Shown here: positions 26,804 through 34,928 of the stretch, piece by piece
How positions within the stretch are numbered: position 1 is the first letter of the stretch
How the letters are laid out: every line of letters starts with the position of its first letter
The notes under the pieces: generated by a model
Told to the model about the DNA's origin: nothing
Seen by the model: the letters and a program-made list of their open reading frames with translations, nothing else
Database searches by the model: none
Made by a program: the position numbers and the translations under genes
Source of the DNA: a virus
Length of the DNA stretch: 64,000 nucleotides
Reading direction: 5' to 3' (one strand)
IMG/VR virus record: IMGVR_UViG_3300029922_000042
Location: 21,672 to 85,671 of that record

Positions 26804-28000
26804 ATGCCTACAAATAACGACGAAATATTCCAGAAATTGCTGGAAGCTACAGAACATCAGTTTAAGAAGAAGTTTAAAGACACCAATGCCAAGTTTATTC
26901 TAGCTAGTGAAGAAAAGCCAGCTATTGGATTAATAGTAGATAATCCGGCTCTAGAATATATATTAGATAGAAGGTTTTTAGCTTACGGCAGATTTTATCT
27001 AGTATATGGTAAAAAGAGTTCTTCCAAGACTTCCTTATTCTATGAAATTGCCAAGATATTTCAAAAGAATAATGGCAAAGTAATCTGGCTTGAGACTGAA
27101 AATGCCATTGACTTGGATTACGCTAAGAGCCAGGGTGTGGATTTGGATAGTGTAATGTTAATTCATCCTCAGACATTGGAAGAAGCATTAAGTATAGCTG
27201 AATCATTTATTAGGAATTTAAGTAAGCTAGATCCGGATGGACAGATGCCTATTTTGATTTGTTTAGATAGTATTGCTGGTAGTACAACTGAATATGAGCA
27301 AGACACCTCTAATAATGTAACTGATACAATGCCAGGAGCACATGCTAGACTGCTAAGTAGGTTTTATCGAGAGATGGAACATCCTTTAGCAAATGAGCGT
27401 TGTGTGTTTCTGGCATTGAACCAGTTAAAGAAAGCGGTAGGTGGATTTACTCCGTTTGGTGGTGAAGCTGAGAGTATGATGGGTGGAGAAGCACCTAGAT
27501 TTAGCAGTACATATCAAATTAAAATGGAAAAGATTAAGGATTTGACTGCTGAAGGAAAAGATGATGGTCCTGAGCGGAAATTTGGCTCCATTCATCAAAT
27601 AACCTGTACTAGAAATAAGTTAGGGAGGGAAGGCAATACCCAAAGAATTAGATTCGATCTATATATTGAGGGTGGTATTGATTGGTATTCTCCATTAGTA
27701 TCTGAAACATTAGCTAAAAGTTATAAAGACTTGGTTACTGCTAAAGGTCCTAGGTACTCATGGAACATACCTGGAATGACTTATATTGATAAAGATGGTA
27801 CGGAAAAACCTCTCAGTACTGAAGAAAGTTATTATGATAGGGATTTAGGGTATATGATAGCCCATAGTACACAAGCTAAGGAGGCTATTAGAACTGCTTT
27901 TGGAATCAGACCTCTTCCACCTCAAGCAGTAGTGGAAGAAGTTGAAGCTGAAAGACTTACTAAACGTAAGAAGAAGAAAGATGAAGAGAAATCATTATGA
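26804..28000 (+). CDS. RecA/UvsX-like recombinase
   Basis: 398 residues from ATG 26804; an upstream GTG lies in the terminator stem and is rejected. Walker A is the variant GKKSSSKTS (about 68-76), with VIWLETENAID, Walker B ILICLDSIAG and the L2-region LNQLKKAVGGFTPFGG. Catalyses strand exchange in recombination-dependent replication with the SSB-like and SbcCD-like proteins. The C-terminus is basic (RLTKRKKKKDEEKSL). Overlaps the next gene by 4 nt. Confidence 0.9.
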   Translation: MPTNNDEIFQKLLEATEHQFKKKFKDTNAKFILASEEKPAIGLIVDNPALEYILDRRFLAYGRFYLVYGKKSSSKTSLFYEIAKIFQKNNGKVIWLETENAIDLDYAKSQGVDLDSVMLIHPQTLEEALSIAESFIRNLSKLDPDGQMPILICLDSIAGSTTEYEQDTSNNVTDTMPGAHARLLSRFYREMEHPLANERCVFLALNQLKKAVGGFTPFGGEAESMMGGEAPRFSSTYQIKMEKIKDLTAEGKDDGPERKFGSIHQITCTRNKLGREGNTQRIRFDLYIEGGIDWYSPLVSETLAKSYKDLVTAKGPRYSWNIPGMTYIDKDGTEKPLSTEESYYDRDLGYMIAHSTQAKEAIRTAFGIRPLPPQAVVEEVEAERLTKRKKKKDEEKSL

Positions 28001-28413
28001 AGAAATTAATCAAGAAATCTAAAGTAGTTAAACGAATTGTCAAACCAATTGTCAAACCAGTCAAGGCTAAGGTAAAGACTAAGATAAAATCCAAGACTAA
28101 AGCTAAGCTGGTAAGAAAGAAGATCAAAGTAGAGGAACCTATTGAGCCAGTCAAGTCTCATATTGCAGTGCTTACAAATGTTGAAGTTAAAGTACCTAAG
28201 ACAGCTGAACAGACTGCAAACTCAAGTACAACTACATTTGAGAAAGTAGTCAGAATTAGTAGCATGCCATTTGAGCAACAGATGTCAGTAGTCTTTAATC
28301 CGTTACAAACCATGACTAAAACTGAATCTCCTCCAAACATAAGTGAGGCCACAAAAATAATTGAACATCAAAACGAAAATGAAACAACAACTCCTGATAA
28401 TAACACCCCATAG
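27997..28413 (+). CDS. Lys/Val-rich disordered protein
   Basis: 138 residues. Residues 2-45 are almost entirely Lys, Val, Ile, Pro and Thr in a repeating VKPxVKPVKAKVK pattern, histone-tail-like; the remainder is Thr/Glu-rich and probably disordered. Coupled to recA by an ATGA overlap, so a DNA-binding or condensing role is plausible but unproven. Confidence 0.55.
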   Translation: MKKLIKKSKVVKRIVKPIVKPVKAKVKTKIKSKTKAKLVRKKIKVEEPIEPVKSHIAVLTNVEVKVPKTAEQTANSSTTTFEKVVRISSMPFEQQMSVVFNPLQTMTKTESPPNISEATKIIEHQNENETTTPDNNTP

Positions 28414-29224
28414 TTTTGTAGACCTTATCACAAATAGTAGTACCGAGCTATTCGTGTGTAGTACTAAGAAATCAGTTGAAATGGTCGAGGAGCTTTTAAA
28501 GAAGCTCCTCCTAAACCATAATGAGATGCTGGATACTCCTAATCAGTATGTTTTTTCCGAAGTATTTAAGCCAGTGGAAATAGCCAAATATACATATGAT
28601 AAGGAGTTATTCTCTAAAGATGTAGTAGCTAATTATCATAATTATCATTGGGAAGACGATAATTATAAATATGTTTCACAAAGGCAAAGGCCCGATTCTT
28701 ATATCCAAGCTGAAATTGAAGAAAATAAGCTGAGAAAAGAACATCCTGCCATTGTAAATCGTCGTAAGTATGAGGAGGATGAGACAAAGGAAGAACAGAA
28801 AAAACGGGAAGAAGAAAATCGAGATTATTGGAAACAAGAGAATAGAATTTGGACTCAGGTAGGTGTAGAAACATTAGGAACTGAAGTTGATTTGTTTATT
28901 GAATTCCTTAAATTAAACAAGGCTGAGCAGTATATTGATTTAGTGAATACTTGGGCAGATAAAGCTAAAGAAGATCACTTAAAAGAGCAAGGAGGTAAGT
29001 TTGTTGGGCTTCATAGAATAGTAAGTGAAGCTGAAGCTAACGAGGATAAAATACCCAAAGAATTGGCTGAGTTATTTGACTTCTTTACTTTGGTTAACGG
29101 ATATGAATTTTCTATCCATAAAGGTCAAATTCTAATCTATTCAGCTAATGATAACACCATTCCTTATTCATTGTTTGAACAAATAGCTGAATATTTTTCA
29201 GCTAGACGATATCACATAGGTTAA
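28379..29224 (+). CDS. Unknown protein with N-terminal HSFVDLITNSSTE motif, copy 1
   Basis: About 281 residues from ATG 28379 (TTG 28361 is a less likely start). The motif HSFVDLITNSSTELF near residue 10 is repeated almost exactly at the start of the next gene's product. The middle is charged and helical (EEDETKEEQKKREEENRD). The family is known to me only as phage hypothetical proteins. Overlaps the previous gene by 35 nt. Confidence 0.65.
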   Translation: MKQQLLIITPHSFVDLITNSSTELFVCSTKKSVEMVEELLKKLLLNHNEMLDTPNQYVFSEVFKPVEIAKYTYDKELFSKDVVANYHNYHWEDDNYKYVSQRQRPDSYIQAEIEENKLRKEHPAIVNRRKYEEDETKEEQKKREEENRDYWKQENRIWTQVGVETLGTEVDLFIEFLKLNKAEQYIDLVNTWADKAKEDHLKEQGGKFVGLHRIVSEAEANEDKIPKELAELFDFFTLVNGYEFSIHKGQILIYSANDNTIPYSLFEQIAEYFSARRYHIG

Positions 29225-29228
29225 ATAC

Positions 29229-29630
29229 ATGATAAATACATTAAAGATTACAGTACATAGTTTCGTTGATCTAATTACGAATAGTAGCACAGAAATCTAC
29301 ATTCAAGCTACACAGAAGACAATAGAATCAATTACCAAACTAGTTGATAATATTTTAACTGTGGCTGGTAGTACGTTTAAGTGTGAGGATTTGTTTGATA
29401 TTACCATAGATAAAGAAAGTTTCTATAAGAATTATTATCATGGTGAGGAGGAAGGTGAACCTAAAAAGACAGTAGAAGAATTTTTTGACATGGAACTTGA
29501 AGCAGATGCATATAGAGATATACATATAACTGTAAAAGCCAAGATTAACACTTTGGCAGCTAAACAAGCAGCTGAAATATTAAGTAGCTTAACTAGTCTA
29601 TTTTGTATGGAAGCTCGCTACGATGGATGA
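29229..29630 (+). CDS. Unknown protein with N-terminal HSFVDLITNSSTE motif, copy 2
   Basis: 133 residues. HSFVDLITNSSTEIY at residues about 9-23, then a shorter body. A paralogue of the preceding gene with a truncated middle and C-terminus. Four nucleotides separate the two genes. Confidence 0.65.
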   Translation: MINTLKITVHSFVDLITNSSTEIYIQATQKTIESITKLVDNILTVAGSTFKCEDLFDITIDKESFYKNYYHGEEEGEPKKTVEEFFDMELEADAYRDIHITVKAKINTLAAKQAAEILSSLTSLFCMEARYDG

Positions 29631-29636
29631 TTAAAC

Positions 29637-30497
29637 ATGTTAAAAATAAAAAGAAGAATTGAAAAAGAAGCGAATTATAGTGCGGTATTCTTTGATGGTA
29701 AAACATTAAGAATACCGCTTAATCCTTCTAAACCAATCACAGAATTACGATATCCAGAATTCTATGACCTTAGTTTTGGTGATAAGTGTGTAACTGGAAA
29801 ATGTCCATGGTGTTATGCTAAAGGAAATCCTAAAGGTAAGCACTATTCTAATATAGTAGGCAAGATTGAGAAGTATTTTGGTTCAATGACAGAGAACCAA
29901 CGTTGTTTCCAGGTAGCTGTTGGTGGGCAGCAAGAACCATTAGAGCATCCTGAATTCTGGGATGCAATGAAGTTGCTAAAAAGTTTGGATATTGTTCCTA
30001 ACTATACTACTAACGGAGTTCTATTTGATGAAAATGTAGTTAACAAGACTAGAGAACATTGTGGTGGAGTAGCAATAACTCTACACCCTCATTTAGAAGA
30101 TGATTGGAGGAAAGCGTTGGATTTGGCTATTAAGTGTAAACTTAAGGTTAATATTCATTTTATAGTATCAGATGAAGATTCAGTAGATAGGTTAATTACA
30201 CTCTATAATGAATATAACGGCAAAATTGATTACTTCGTTCTATTACCTTACATGAATGTTGGTTTTGCTGCTAAGAACCCTAAAACCATAGCTTATGATA
30301 AACTTGCTGCTTGGTTAGATAGTGTCCAGAATTACGCTAATATTGCTTTTGGTGCTAACTTCTATAAGTTCCTTAATACTAATAAGAGGTGGGATGTCTC
30401 ATTATACCCTCCAGAAATCTTGAGTAAATATCTAGTATTAGATGACAATATGAATTTGTATAATAACAGTTTTGAAATGAAGCTAGTTAGATATTGA
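29637..30497 (+). CDS. Radical-SAM-like protein
   Basis: 286 residues. Cysteine cluster CVTGKCPWCYA (about 52-62) is a Cx4CxxC spacing rather than the canonical Cx3CxxC, followed by GGQQEPLEHPEFW in place of the usual GGEP motif and NYTTNGVLF. This supports a TIM-barrel radical-SAM fold binding a 4Fe-4S cluster and S-adenosylmethionine. Substrate unknown. It lies in the recombination block before the RuvC-like gene. Confidence 0.7.
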   Translation: MLKIKRRIEKEANYSAVFFDGKTLRIPLNPSKPITELRYPEFYDLSFGDKCVTGKCPWCYAKGNPKGKHYSNIVGKIEKYFGSMTENQRCFQVAVGGQQEPLEHPEFWDAMKLLKSLDIVPNYTTNGVLFDENVVNKTREHCGGVAITLHPHLEDDWRKALDLAIKCKLKVNIHFIVSDEDSVDRLITLYNEYNGKIDYFVLLPYMNVGFAAKNPKTIAYDKLAAWLDSVQNYANIAFGANFYKFLNTNKRWDVSLYPPEILSKYLVLDDNMNLYNNSFEMKLVRY

Positions 30498-30529
30498 CAT
30501 TAGTGTGTAGTCTGGCATATTAATCAATT

Positions 30530-31057
30530 ATGTCAGACTACATTCTCAGCTTAGATAATGGTACAGGCAGCACAGGTATCGCTATGTTTGGACCTAATGA
30601 TTTGGTTAGATACGAAAAGTTCCCTACTAAAAGTACTATAAACTACCAGAAAGAGGAACAACATATAACTAGAGTGGATGTTCCAGCTCTTAGAATACTA
30701 TTAGTTAATTGGAACATACCTAAAGATACTATTGTACTGTTAGAAAGACCACTTATTAATCCTACTAGATTTAAAGCCAGTATATCTGCTGCTAGATGTT
30801 TTGAAGCCACTATTATAGTATTAGAAGAATTAGGCCTGGATTATAAAGTGGTTGATTCGAAAGCTTGGCAGAGAGTATTACTACCTAATATAGAAGGTAG
30901 TAATGAACTTAAGAAAGCTTCATTAGAATTAGGAAAGAAATTATTTCCTAACTTAAAACTAAAGAAAGATGCAGATAGTTTGCTGATTGGATACTGGGCC
31001 AAAAATAAAGACAAACTAGAAACAATTAAACCTATTAAAAAGAAAATAAAATTATGA
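30530..31057 (+). CDS. RuvC-like Holliday-junction resolvase
   Basis: 175 residues. RNase H-fold acidic residues: Asp9 in LSLDNGTGSTGIA, Glu in VLLERP (about 74), and the pair in KDADSLLIGYWA (about 147-158). Similar to RuvC-type resolvases of phages. Basic C-terminus (KPIKKKIKL). Acts on branched recombination or replication intermediates before packaging. Confidence 0.8.
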   Translation: MSDYILSLDNGTGSTGIAMFGPNDLVRYEKFPTKSTINYQKEEQHITRVDVPALRILLVNWNIPKDTIVLLERPLINPTRFKASISAARCFEATIIVLEELGLDYKVVDSKAWQRVLLPNIEGSNELKKASLELGKKLFPNLKLKKDADSLLIGYWAKNKDKLETIKPIKKKIKL

Positions 31058-31067
31058 AAACTTAACC

Positions 31068-31721
31068 ATGACTAAACCTGAAATTGAACGCTATATCTCT
31101 GAAATACCTAGACAAACTGTAACTGAATATATCAACTATTGGAATACTATAAAACCTGTAAATAAAGATGAATACTATAATAGATTTGTATTTAGTCATC
31201 TTTCTGTGCATTGTAGTTGGCGAGCTAATATAAAAGCTTATAAGATGGTGATAGGTAGAGTAATACCTGATAAACAAACCTTAAAAGATGTAATATCTTA
31301 TAGTGGGGTAGGACTTATTAACCTTAGAACCAAAGGTATGTGGGAGTTTAAGGAATCATTCTATAATAACCCTGCTCAATATTATAAGTCTGAAGCTGAG
31401 ACTTGGGATTGTTTTCGAGATAGAATAATGAATCTCATACATGGATTAGGATATGCTAAAACAGCCTTCGCCCTGGAGTTATGTTATCCTAATGAAGCTG
31501 AAGTTACTTGTTTAGATGTGCATATGCTTAGATTATATGGCTATGATAAGTCACAAACACCTAATAAAGCTTTATATAAGGAATTTGAAGAGCATTGGGT
31601 TAATACTTGTAAGACTAATAATATTCCCCCATTCATAGCTAGATCAATATGGTGGGATAAAAATCAGGTTAATACTAATGAAAGTTTGGGTAAGTATTGG
31701 ACTTATGTATTCGAAAAATAA
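31068..31721 (+). CDS. HhH-GPD-like DNA glycosylase-type protein
   Basis: 217 residues. Helix-hairpin-helix with GLGYAKTAFALELC (about 125-138) followed by TCLDVHMLRLYG (about 146-157), matching the HhH-GPD pattern in which a conserved Asp is catalytic. The family includes endonuclease III-like base-excision enzymes; the Fe-S cysteines of EndoIII are absent. Probable substrate is damaged or modified base, unknown. Confidence 0.65.
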   Translation: MTKPEIERYISEIPRQTVTEYINYWNTIKPVNKDEYYNRFVFSHLSVHCSWRANIKAYKMVIGRVIPDKQTLKDVISYSGVGLINLRTKGMWEFKESFYNNPAQYYKSEAETWDCFRDRIMNLIHGLGYAKTAFALELCYPNEAEVTCLDVHMLRLYGYDKSQTPNKALYKEFEEHWVNTCKTNNIPPFIARSIWWDKNQVNTNESLGKYWTYVFEK

Positions 31722-31731
31722 TGAATATTTT

Positions 31732-31771
31732 CTAGTCAGTTAATTAAAACTAAAGTTAATTGACTAGAGAG
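31732..31771 (+). terminator. Long A/T-rich hairpin
   Basis: A 15-bp stem allowing G-U pairs, TCTAGTCAGTTAATT with AGTTAATTGACTAGA, lies between the HhH gene and the next start. No T tract follows, so it may be a processing or mRNA-protecting stem rather than a terminator. Confidence 0.45.
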
Positions 31772-31774
31772 TAT

Positions 31775-31957
31775 ATGGATAAACTAACCCAATTCAAAAA
31801 TCTAACTTGTATTAGAGAGTTACCTATGAGATGTTATAGTAAGAAATTTAGAATATTACACGAACACCTGCCTAATATAGATAATGAAGTCTATTATCAT
31901 TTAGAATGTCTGGAATGTAATATGCAATTTGCTGTAAAGGAACTATATGATAAGTGA
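31775..31957 (+). CDS. Small Cys-containing protein
   Basis: 60 residues from ATG 31775 (the TTG at 31760 falls in the hairpin). C-terminal CLECNMQF and other Cys residues (13 and 20) could form a zinc site. Unknown function. Overlaps the next gene by 11 nt. Confidence 0.55.
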   Translation: MDKLTQFKNLTCIRELPMRCYSKKFRILHEHLPNIDNEVYYHLECLECNMQFAVKELYDK

Positions 31958-32246
31958 CCCTAAAAAACAAATAGTGGATATTAATAAAACTTTTGCCAAA
32001 GAACTGACTGTCAAATACGATAAAGGTCAAAGAGAACATGGTGGTAATTTCTATGCCAAACCTACAGTAAGTAATATTAGGGAAGAGGTGGTTGATCTAG
32101 TAGCTTATACTCATGTTCTGGAAAAGCATAAAGATAAAGTGGTTCAAGATTTATGTGAGTTATGGGATAAATTGAAAGAAGCCAAATGTAAAAAAGAATT
32201 GTTAGATAGGCTAAGTGTTATTATAACTAACACTAAATATATTTGA
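31947..32246 (+). CDS. MazG-like nucleotide pyrophosphohydrolase
   Basis: 99 residues. KYDKGQREHGGNFY followed by IREEVVDLVAYTHVL matches the all-alpha NTP-pyrophosphatase signature (acidic helix EExxD). These enzymes hydrolyse (d)NTPs and are common in phages. The gene closes the transcription unit before a series of stem-loops. Confidence 0.6.
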   Translation: MISDPKKQIVDINKTFAKELTVKYDKGQREHGGNFYAKPTVSNIREEVVDLVAYTHVLEKHKDKVVQDLCELWDKLKEAKCKKELLDRLSVIITNTKYI

Positions 32247-32304
32247 CATATCATATTCTATTAATTATATTGAACTTAATGCAAAGTTTAGTTACATCAA
32301 TTAA

Positions 32305-32389
32305 AACTACCTACTCCCCTAATAAGGAAGGTAGTTGACAGGGTGTATTGATATTTTACACCCTAGGTTTAAGTACCTAGGGTTTTTTT
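32305..32389 (+). terminator. Three consecutive hairpins ending in a strong terminator
   Basis: Stem 1: AACTACCT with AGGTAGTT (32305-32336). Stem 2: AGGGTGTA with TACACCCT (32340-32364). Stem 3: CCCTAGGT with ACCTAGGG (32361-32382) followed by seven T. Stems 2 and 3 share bases, so they are mutually exclusive and could act as an anti-terminator switch. This marks the end of the recombination block and the start of the tRNA-rich region. Confidence 0.8.
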
Positions 32390-32394
32390 GTGAC

Positions 32395-32585
32395 AATTTG
32401 TTTGAGGCGTTACTCTTGTATTGCAGATATTGGCAAGACCAATACTCTAGTCAATATAGGTGGGATTCGTTCCTGCTAGCTGTTGTGCCTTTAAATTAAC
32501 AGCTCGGTTATTATAATGTATGGTGATGAACCTAGAGTATAATAGCGTGCGGTGAATATTGATTTATTCTATAACTAATTTCTGA
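32395..32585 (+). ncRNA. Candidate structured RNA upstream of the first tRNAs
   Basis: No reading frame of note. Visible stems: TATTG/CAATA (about 32435), a T-arm-like GTGGG/CCTGC with 7-nt loop (about 32460), AGCTGTT/AACAGCT (32479-32505) and TATTATA/TATAATA (about 32509-32545). Could be a leader RNA, a tRNA-cluster ncRNA or decayed tRNAs. Not recognised. Confidence 0.3.
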
Positions 32586-32592
32586 TCTTTAA

Positions 32593-32665
32593 GCAGGGGT
32601 GATGTAATGGTAGCATGGACGCTTTCTTGTGTCTTGTATTGGTGTAAACCCAATCCCCTGCTCCA
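32593..32665 (+). tRNA. tRNA, anticodon uncertain (abnormal anticodon loop)
   Basis: Perfect acceptor GCAGGGG/CCCCTGC, discriminator T and encoded CCA, D arm ATGT/GCAT and T arm ATTGG/CCAAT. The anticodon stem GACGC/GTGTC encloses only six bases (TTTCTT); opening one pair gives eight. Candidate anticodons are TTC, TCT or CTT. It resembles tRNA-Gly(UCC) in acceptor and D arm but not in the loop. Confidence 0.7.
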
Positions 32666-32668
32666 ACT

Positions 32669-32743
32669 GCTCGTGTCGTATAGTGGCTAATACCTCTGTC
32701 TTTCCAACAGAAAAAAGCGGGTCGGAACCGCTCACGAGTACCA
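32669..32743 (+). tRNA. tRNA-Glu(TTC)
   Basis: Acceptor GCTCGTG/CACGAGT (one G-U), anticodon stem TCTGT/ACAGA with loop CTTTCCA, T arm AGCGG/CCGCT, discriminator A and encoded CCA. Reads GAA/GAG. Confidence 0.9.
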
Positions 32744-32752
32744 ATTAACATT

Positions 32753-33025
32753 ATGATTGCTGATATTTATGCTTTTTCTAGAGATGGATTTAGACATGAT
32801 ACTTTTCAAAATTTTTTAAACGGTGATTTTCATGGTGTGTTTCAGTTTGACCGGTCTACTATACCACCATATAATCTGTTTAAAGTATCAATCAATTTAG
32901 ATGATTATGATATAAGTTGTGGACCTGGTGTTGTATATAATCATACTGTCTTACATTTTAGAAAGAAAACTATAAACTCCAGACCTGCAGAAAGTGGTGA
33001 ACGGAGGCTTGAACCTTATTTATGA
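32753..33025 (+). CDS. Small protein with shared C-terminal tail
   Basis: 90 residues starting MIADIYAFSRDGFRHD, aromatic-rich; the end is ESGERRLEPYL, a member of the tail family. It begins 9 nt after tRNA-Glu and overlaps the next start by 4 nt. First gene of the 32.7-35.4 kb tail-bearing array. Confidence 0.7.
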   Translation: MIADIYAFSRDGFRHDTFQNFLNGDFHGVFQFDRSTIPPYNLFKVSINLDDYDISCGPGVVYNHTVLHFRKKTINSRPAESGERRLEPYL

Positions 33026-33291
33026 ATGAATATATAGTAGGAGATGAAGTTTCTGTAACTCTTAATTCTGGTAATCGAGTTAAAGCAAAGATTATAAGTA
33101 TTGATAATGACGAGCTTGCACTAAAGTTTGTAGAGTATACAGAGCTTGTAAACATTGATGCAAGCGGTGGTTCAAGCGGTGGTTCAGGCGGTTGGCCTAC
33201 TATTCATAGACACATAAATGAGGTAATCTCTTTAGTATCTAAAACTAGAAAAGAAAATCCTTTTGATAGGAAACTGGAGTTTGATTTATGA
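33022..33291 (+). CDS. Small VGD barrel-like protein with shared tail
   Basis: 89 residues. MNEYIVGDEVSVTLNSGNRVKAKIISID looks like an SH3/KOW-type small beta barrel (VGD followed by alternating hydrophobics). A Ser/Gly repeat (ASGGSSGGSGG, about 49-59) precedes the C-terminal NPFDRKLEFDL tail. Related by eye to the genes at 54660, 54880, 55118, 55887, 56126, 56377 and 57792. Confidence 0.7.
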   Translation: MNEYIVGDEVSVTLNSGNRVKAKIISIDNDELALKFVEYTELVNIDASGGSSGGSGGWPTIHRHINEVISLVSKTRKENPFDRKLEFDL

Positions 33292-33755
33292 AAATAACAA
33301 AAATAGCTAATAGATGGTATGACGAAAACAATAATAGTTGGTCTACAGAAGAACTAGCTACTCTATACTCACCTACCCTAACTAATTGTAGATGGTGTAG
33401 AGATTGTAGAGATTGTAATTATTGTTGTCTTTGTAGTGATTGTAGTAATTGTAGTAATTGTAGTGGTTGTAGTGGTTGTAGTGGTTGTAGTAATTGTTAT
33501 AATTGTAATTGGTGTAGTAGTTGTGGTAGTTGTAATAGTTGTTATAAATGTACTGATTGTAATGATTGTAGAGGTTGTAGTAATTGTAGTAGTTGTTATA
33601 GTTGTAGTTATTGTGGTAATTGTAAAGATTGTTTTCACTGCTATTTATGTAAAATTTGTAGTAACCTTAGATTTTATGAAAAAGGATCACAATTAAATAC
33701 TATTATAAGAGTGGAGGCTAATGCTTTTGACAGAAAATTAGAAATAGACTTATGA
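33288..33755 (+). CDS. Cys-x-x triplet-repeat protein, copy 3
   Basis: 155 residues, cap NRWYDENNNSWSTEELAT, about 31 triplets (residues about 32-124) and tail NAFDRKLEIDL. One triplet is CLC after NYC, giving adjacent cysteines. It shares the block NWCSSCGSCNSC with the copy at 45416, which suggests exchange between copies. ATGA overlaps link it to both neighbours. Confidence 0.88.
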   Translation: MKITKIANRWYDENNNSWSTEELATLYSPTLTNCRWCRDCRDCNYCCLCSDCSNCSNCSGCSGCSGCSNCYNCNWCSSCGSCNSCYKCTDCNDCRGCSNCSSCYSCSYCGNCKDCFHCYLCKICSNLRFYEKGSQLNTIIRVEANAFDRKLEIDL

Positions 33756-34057
33756 AAAAAGACACACTTGTAACATTAACCAAATTAAAACCCCTTGAAA
33801 ATCCAGAGTATCCAACTCCAAATAAAGCAGACTACAGACCAGGACAATTTAATGGAAATGTAAGTTTACCAATAGATTATACAGCTACTGGAATCTTATT
33901 AAAAGATATTGAGGTTGGAGAGCCTATTCTTATGTTCAGACATATTAGAAATGGGATTAAAACTCCTGGTCATTTTTCTTCTAGCCGAGTCTCTAAAATA
34001 GAAGGTAATTTGTTATACACTAATAACAGTATTTATAAAATTGAAATATTAACTTAA
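33752..34057 (+). CDS. Small conserved phage protein
   Basis: 101 residues with the stretch ATGILLKDIEVGEPILMFRH, followed by SRVSKI and a terminal TNNSIYKIE. I recognise this pattern from phage hypothetical proteins (regulatory-looking small beta proteins) but not a function. It lacks the shared tail although both flanking genes carry it. Confidence 0.65.
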   Translation: MKKDTLVTLTKLKPLENPEYPTPNKADYRPGQFNGNVSLPIDYTATGILLKDIEVGEPILMFRHIRNGIKTPGHFSSSRVSKIEGNLLYTNNSIYKIEILT

Positions 34058-34062
34058 ACTAT

Positions 34063-34485
34063 ATGGAACAACTATATAAAAAGACAAAAAAGAACGGTAA
34101 GACTAAATATGCTAAGGTAAATTTAAAAGACTTGGCTGATAATTTACTAGTTGATAGAATGACTCTAAGCCCAGGTCTTTGGCTGGTTAAAGAAGTTCCT
34201 AATTGTAAGTCATTAAGTTCAGTTTCTAAAGTATCTAGAATACCGGATTACCCCTACGATTTTACTAGTATAATCATGAATCGTGACGAACTGGCCGATT
34301 TCCTCGTCAAATTTAACAATGATTATTCTAAAAAACATCCTAGCTCAGGGAATGGATGGCAAATATTTCCGAGTTATTCCGAACTAGCTGAGGCTATTTT
34401 AAATGAATTGATTAGACTGGCTGGCCTAGGATTTGGTGAAAAGCGAGAAGTACCTGTAACTAGAAAATTAGATTTAGAGTTATAA
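34063..34485 (+). CDS. Tail-bearing protein, paralogue pair member A
   Basis: 140 residues ending PVTRKLDLEL. The segment PGLWLVKEVPNCKSLSSVSKV (about 42-62) aligns by eye with AGIYLVKPLPNTTLVSIISKL of the next gene, so the two are tandem paralogues. Function unknown. Confidence 0.65.
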   Translation: MEQLYKKTKKNGKTKYAKVNLKDLADNLLVDRMTLSPGLWLVKEVPNCKSLSSVSKVSRIPDYPYDFTSIIMNRDELADFLVKFNNDYSKKHPSSGNGWQIFPSYSELAEAILNELIRLAGLGFGEKREVPVTRKLDLEL

Positions 34486-34486
34486 T

Positions 34487-34927
34487 ATGGCAGACCTATA
34501 CTATAAAGTTGGAAAAAGATATAGAGTAGCTTTATCTGATGTAAGTGAAGGAGCTATGACAACATTTTTATCAGAAGATGGAATAAGACCTACCTTTCTA
34601 ACTATAGGAAATTTGGAGGCAGGTATATATTTGGTAAAACCACTACCTAATACTACTTTAGTGAGCATAATCTCTAAACTAGCTAAATATCCGGATAAAC
34701 CTGAATTACTGGCTCAAATAAAAGTTACCCAGTCTGAAATGGAATATTTTATTGCTGAGTATAGAAGAACTAGGATTACTAGAATAGGAACTGATACATT
34801 AAGTAATCAAGAAATAGCCAAGGTTATTTTTGATTATCTTATAGCTAAATCTGGTATTAAATTTTCGGAGAAGCCGGTTGAAAAAGTTGAACATATAGTA
34901 GAACGAAAACTAGAACTGGATTTATAA
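34487..34927 (+). CDS. Tail-bearing protein, paralogue pair member B
   Basis: 146 residues ending IVERKLELDL. It starts one base after the stop of its paralogue. Beta-rich N-terminal half and helical C-terminal half (LSNQEIAKVIFDYLIAKS). tRNA-Ala begins 2 nt after its stop. Confidence 0.65.
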   Translation: MADLYYKVGKRYRVALSDVSEGAMTTFLSEDGIRPTFLTIGNLEAGIYLVKPLPNTTLVSIISKLAKYPDKPELLAQIKVTQSEMEYFIAEYRRTRITRIGTDTLSNQEIAKVIFDYLIAKSGIKFSEKPVEKVEHIVERKLELDL

Positions 34928-34928
34928 C

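Noticed and set aside
33380-33660. Short tandem repeats that at first look like a CRISPR array
   Set aside because: The repeats are 9 nt, coding and without unique spacers; no cas1/cas2 is present. The Cas4-like gene at 37754 is a phage recombination nuclease type.
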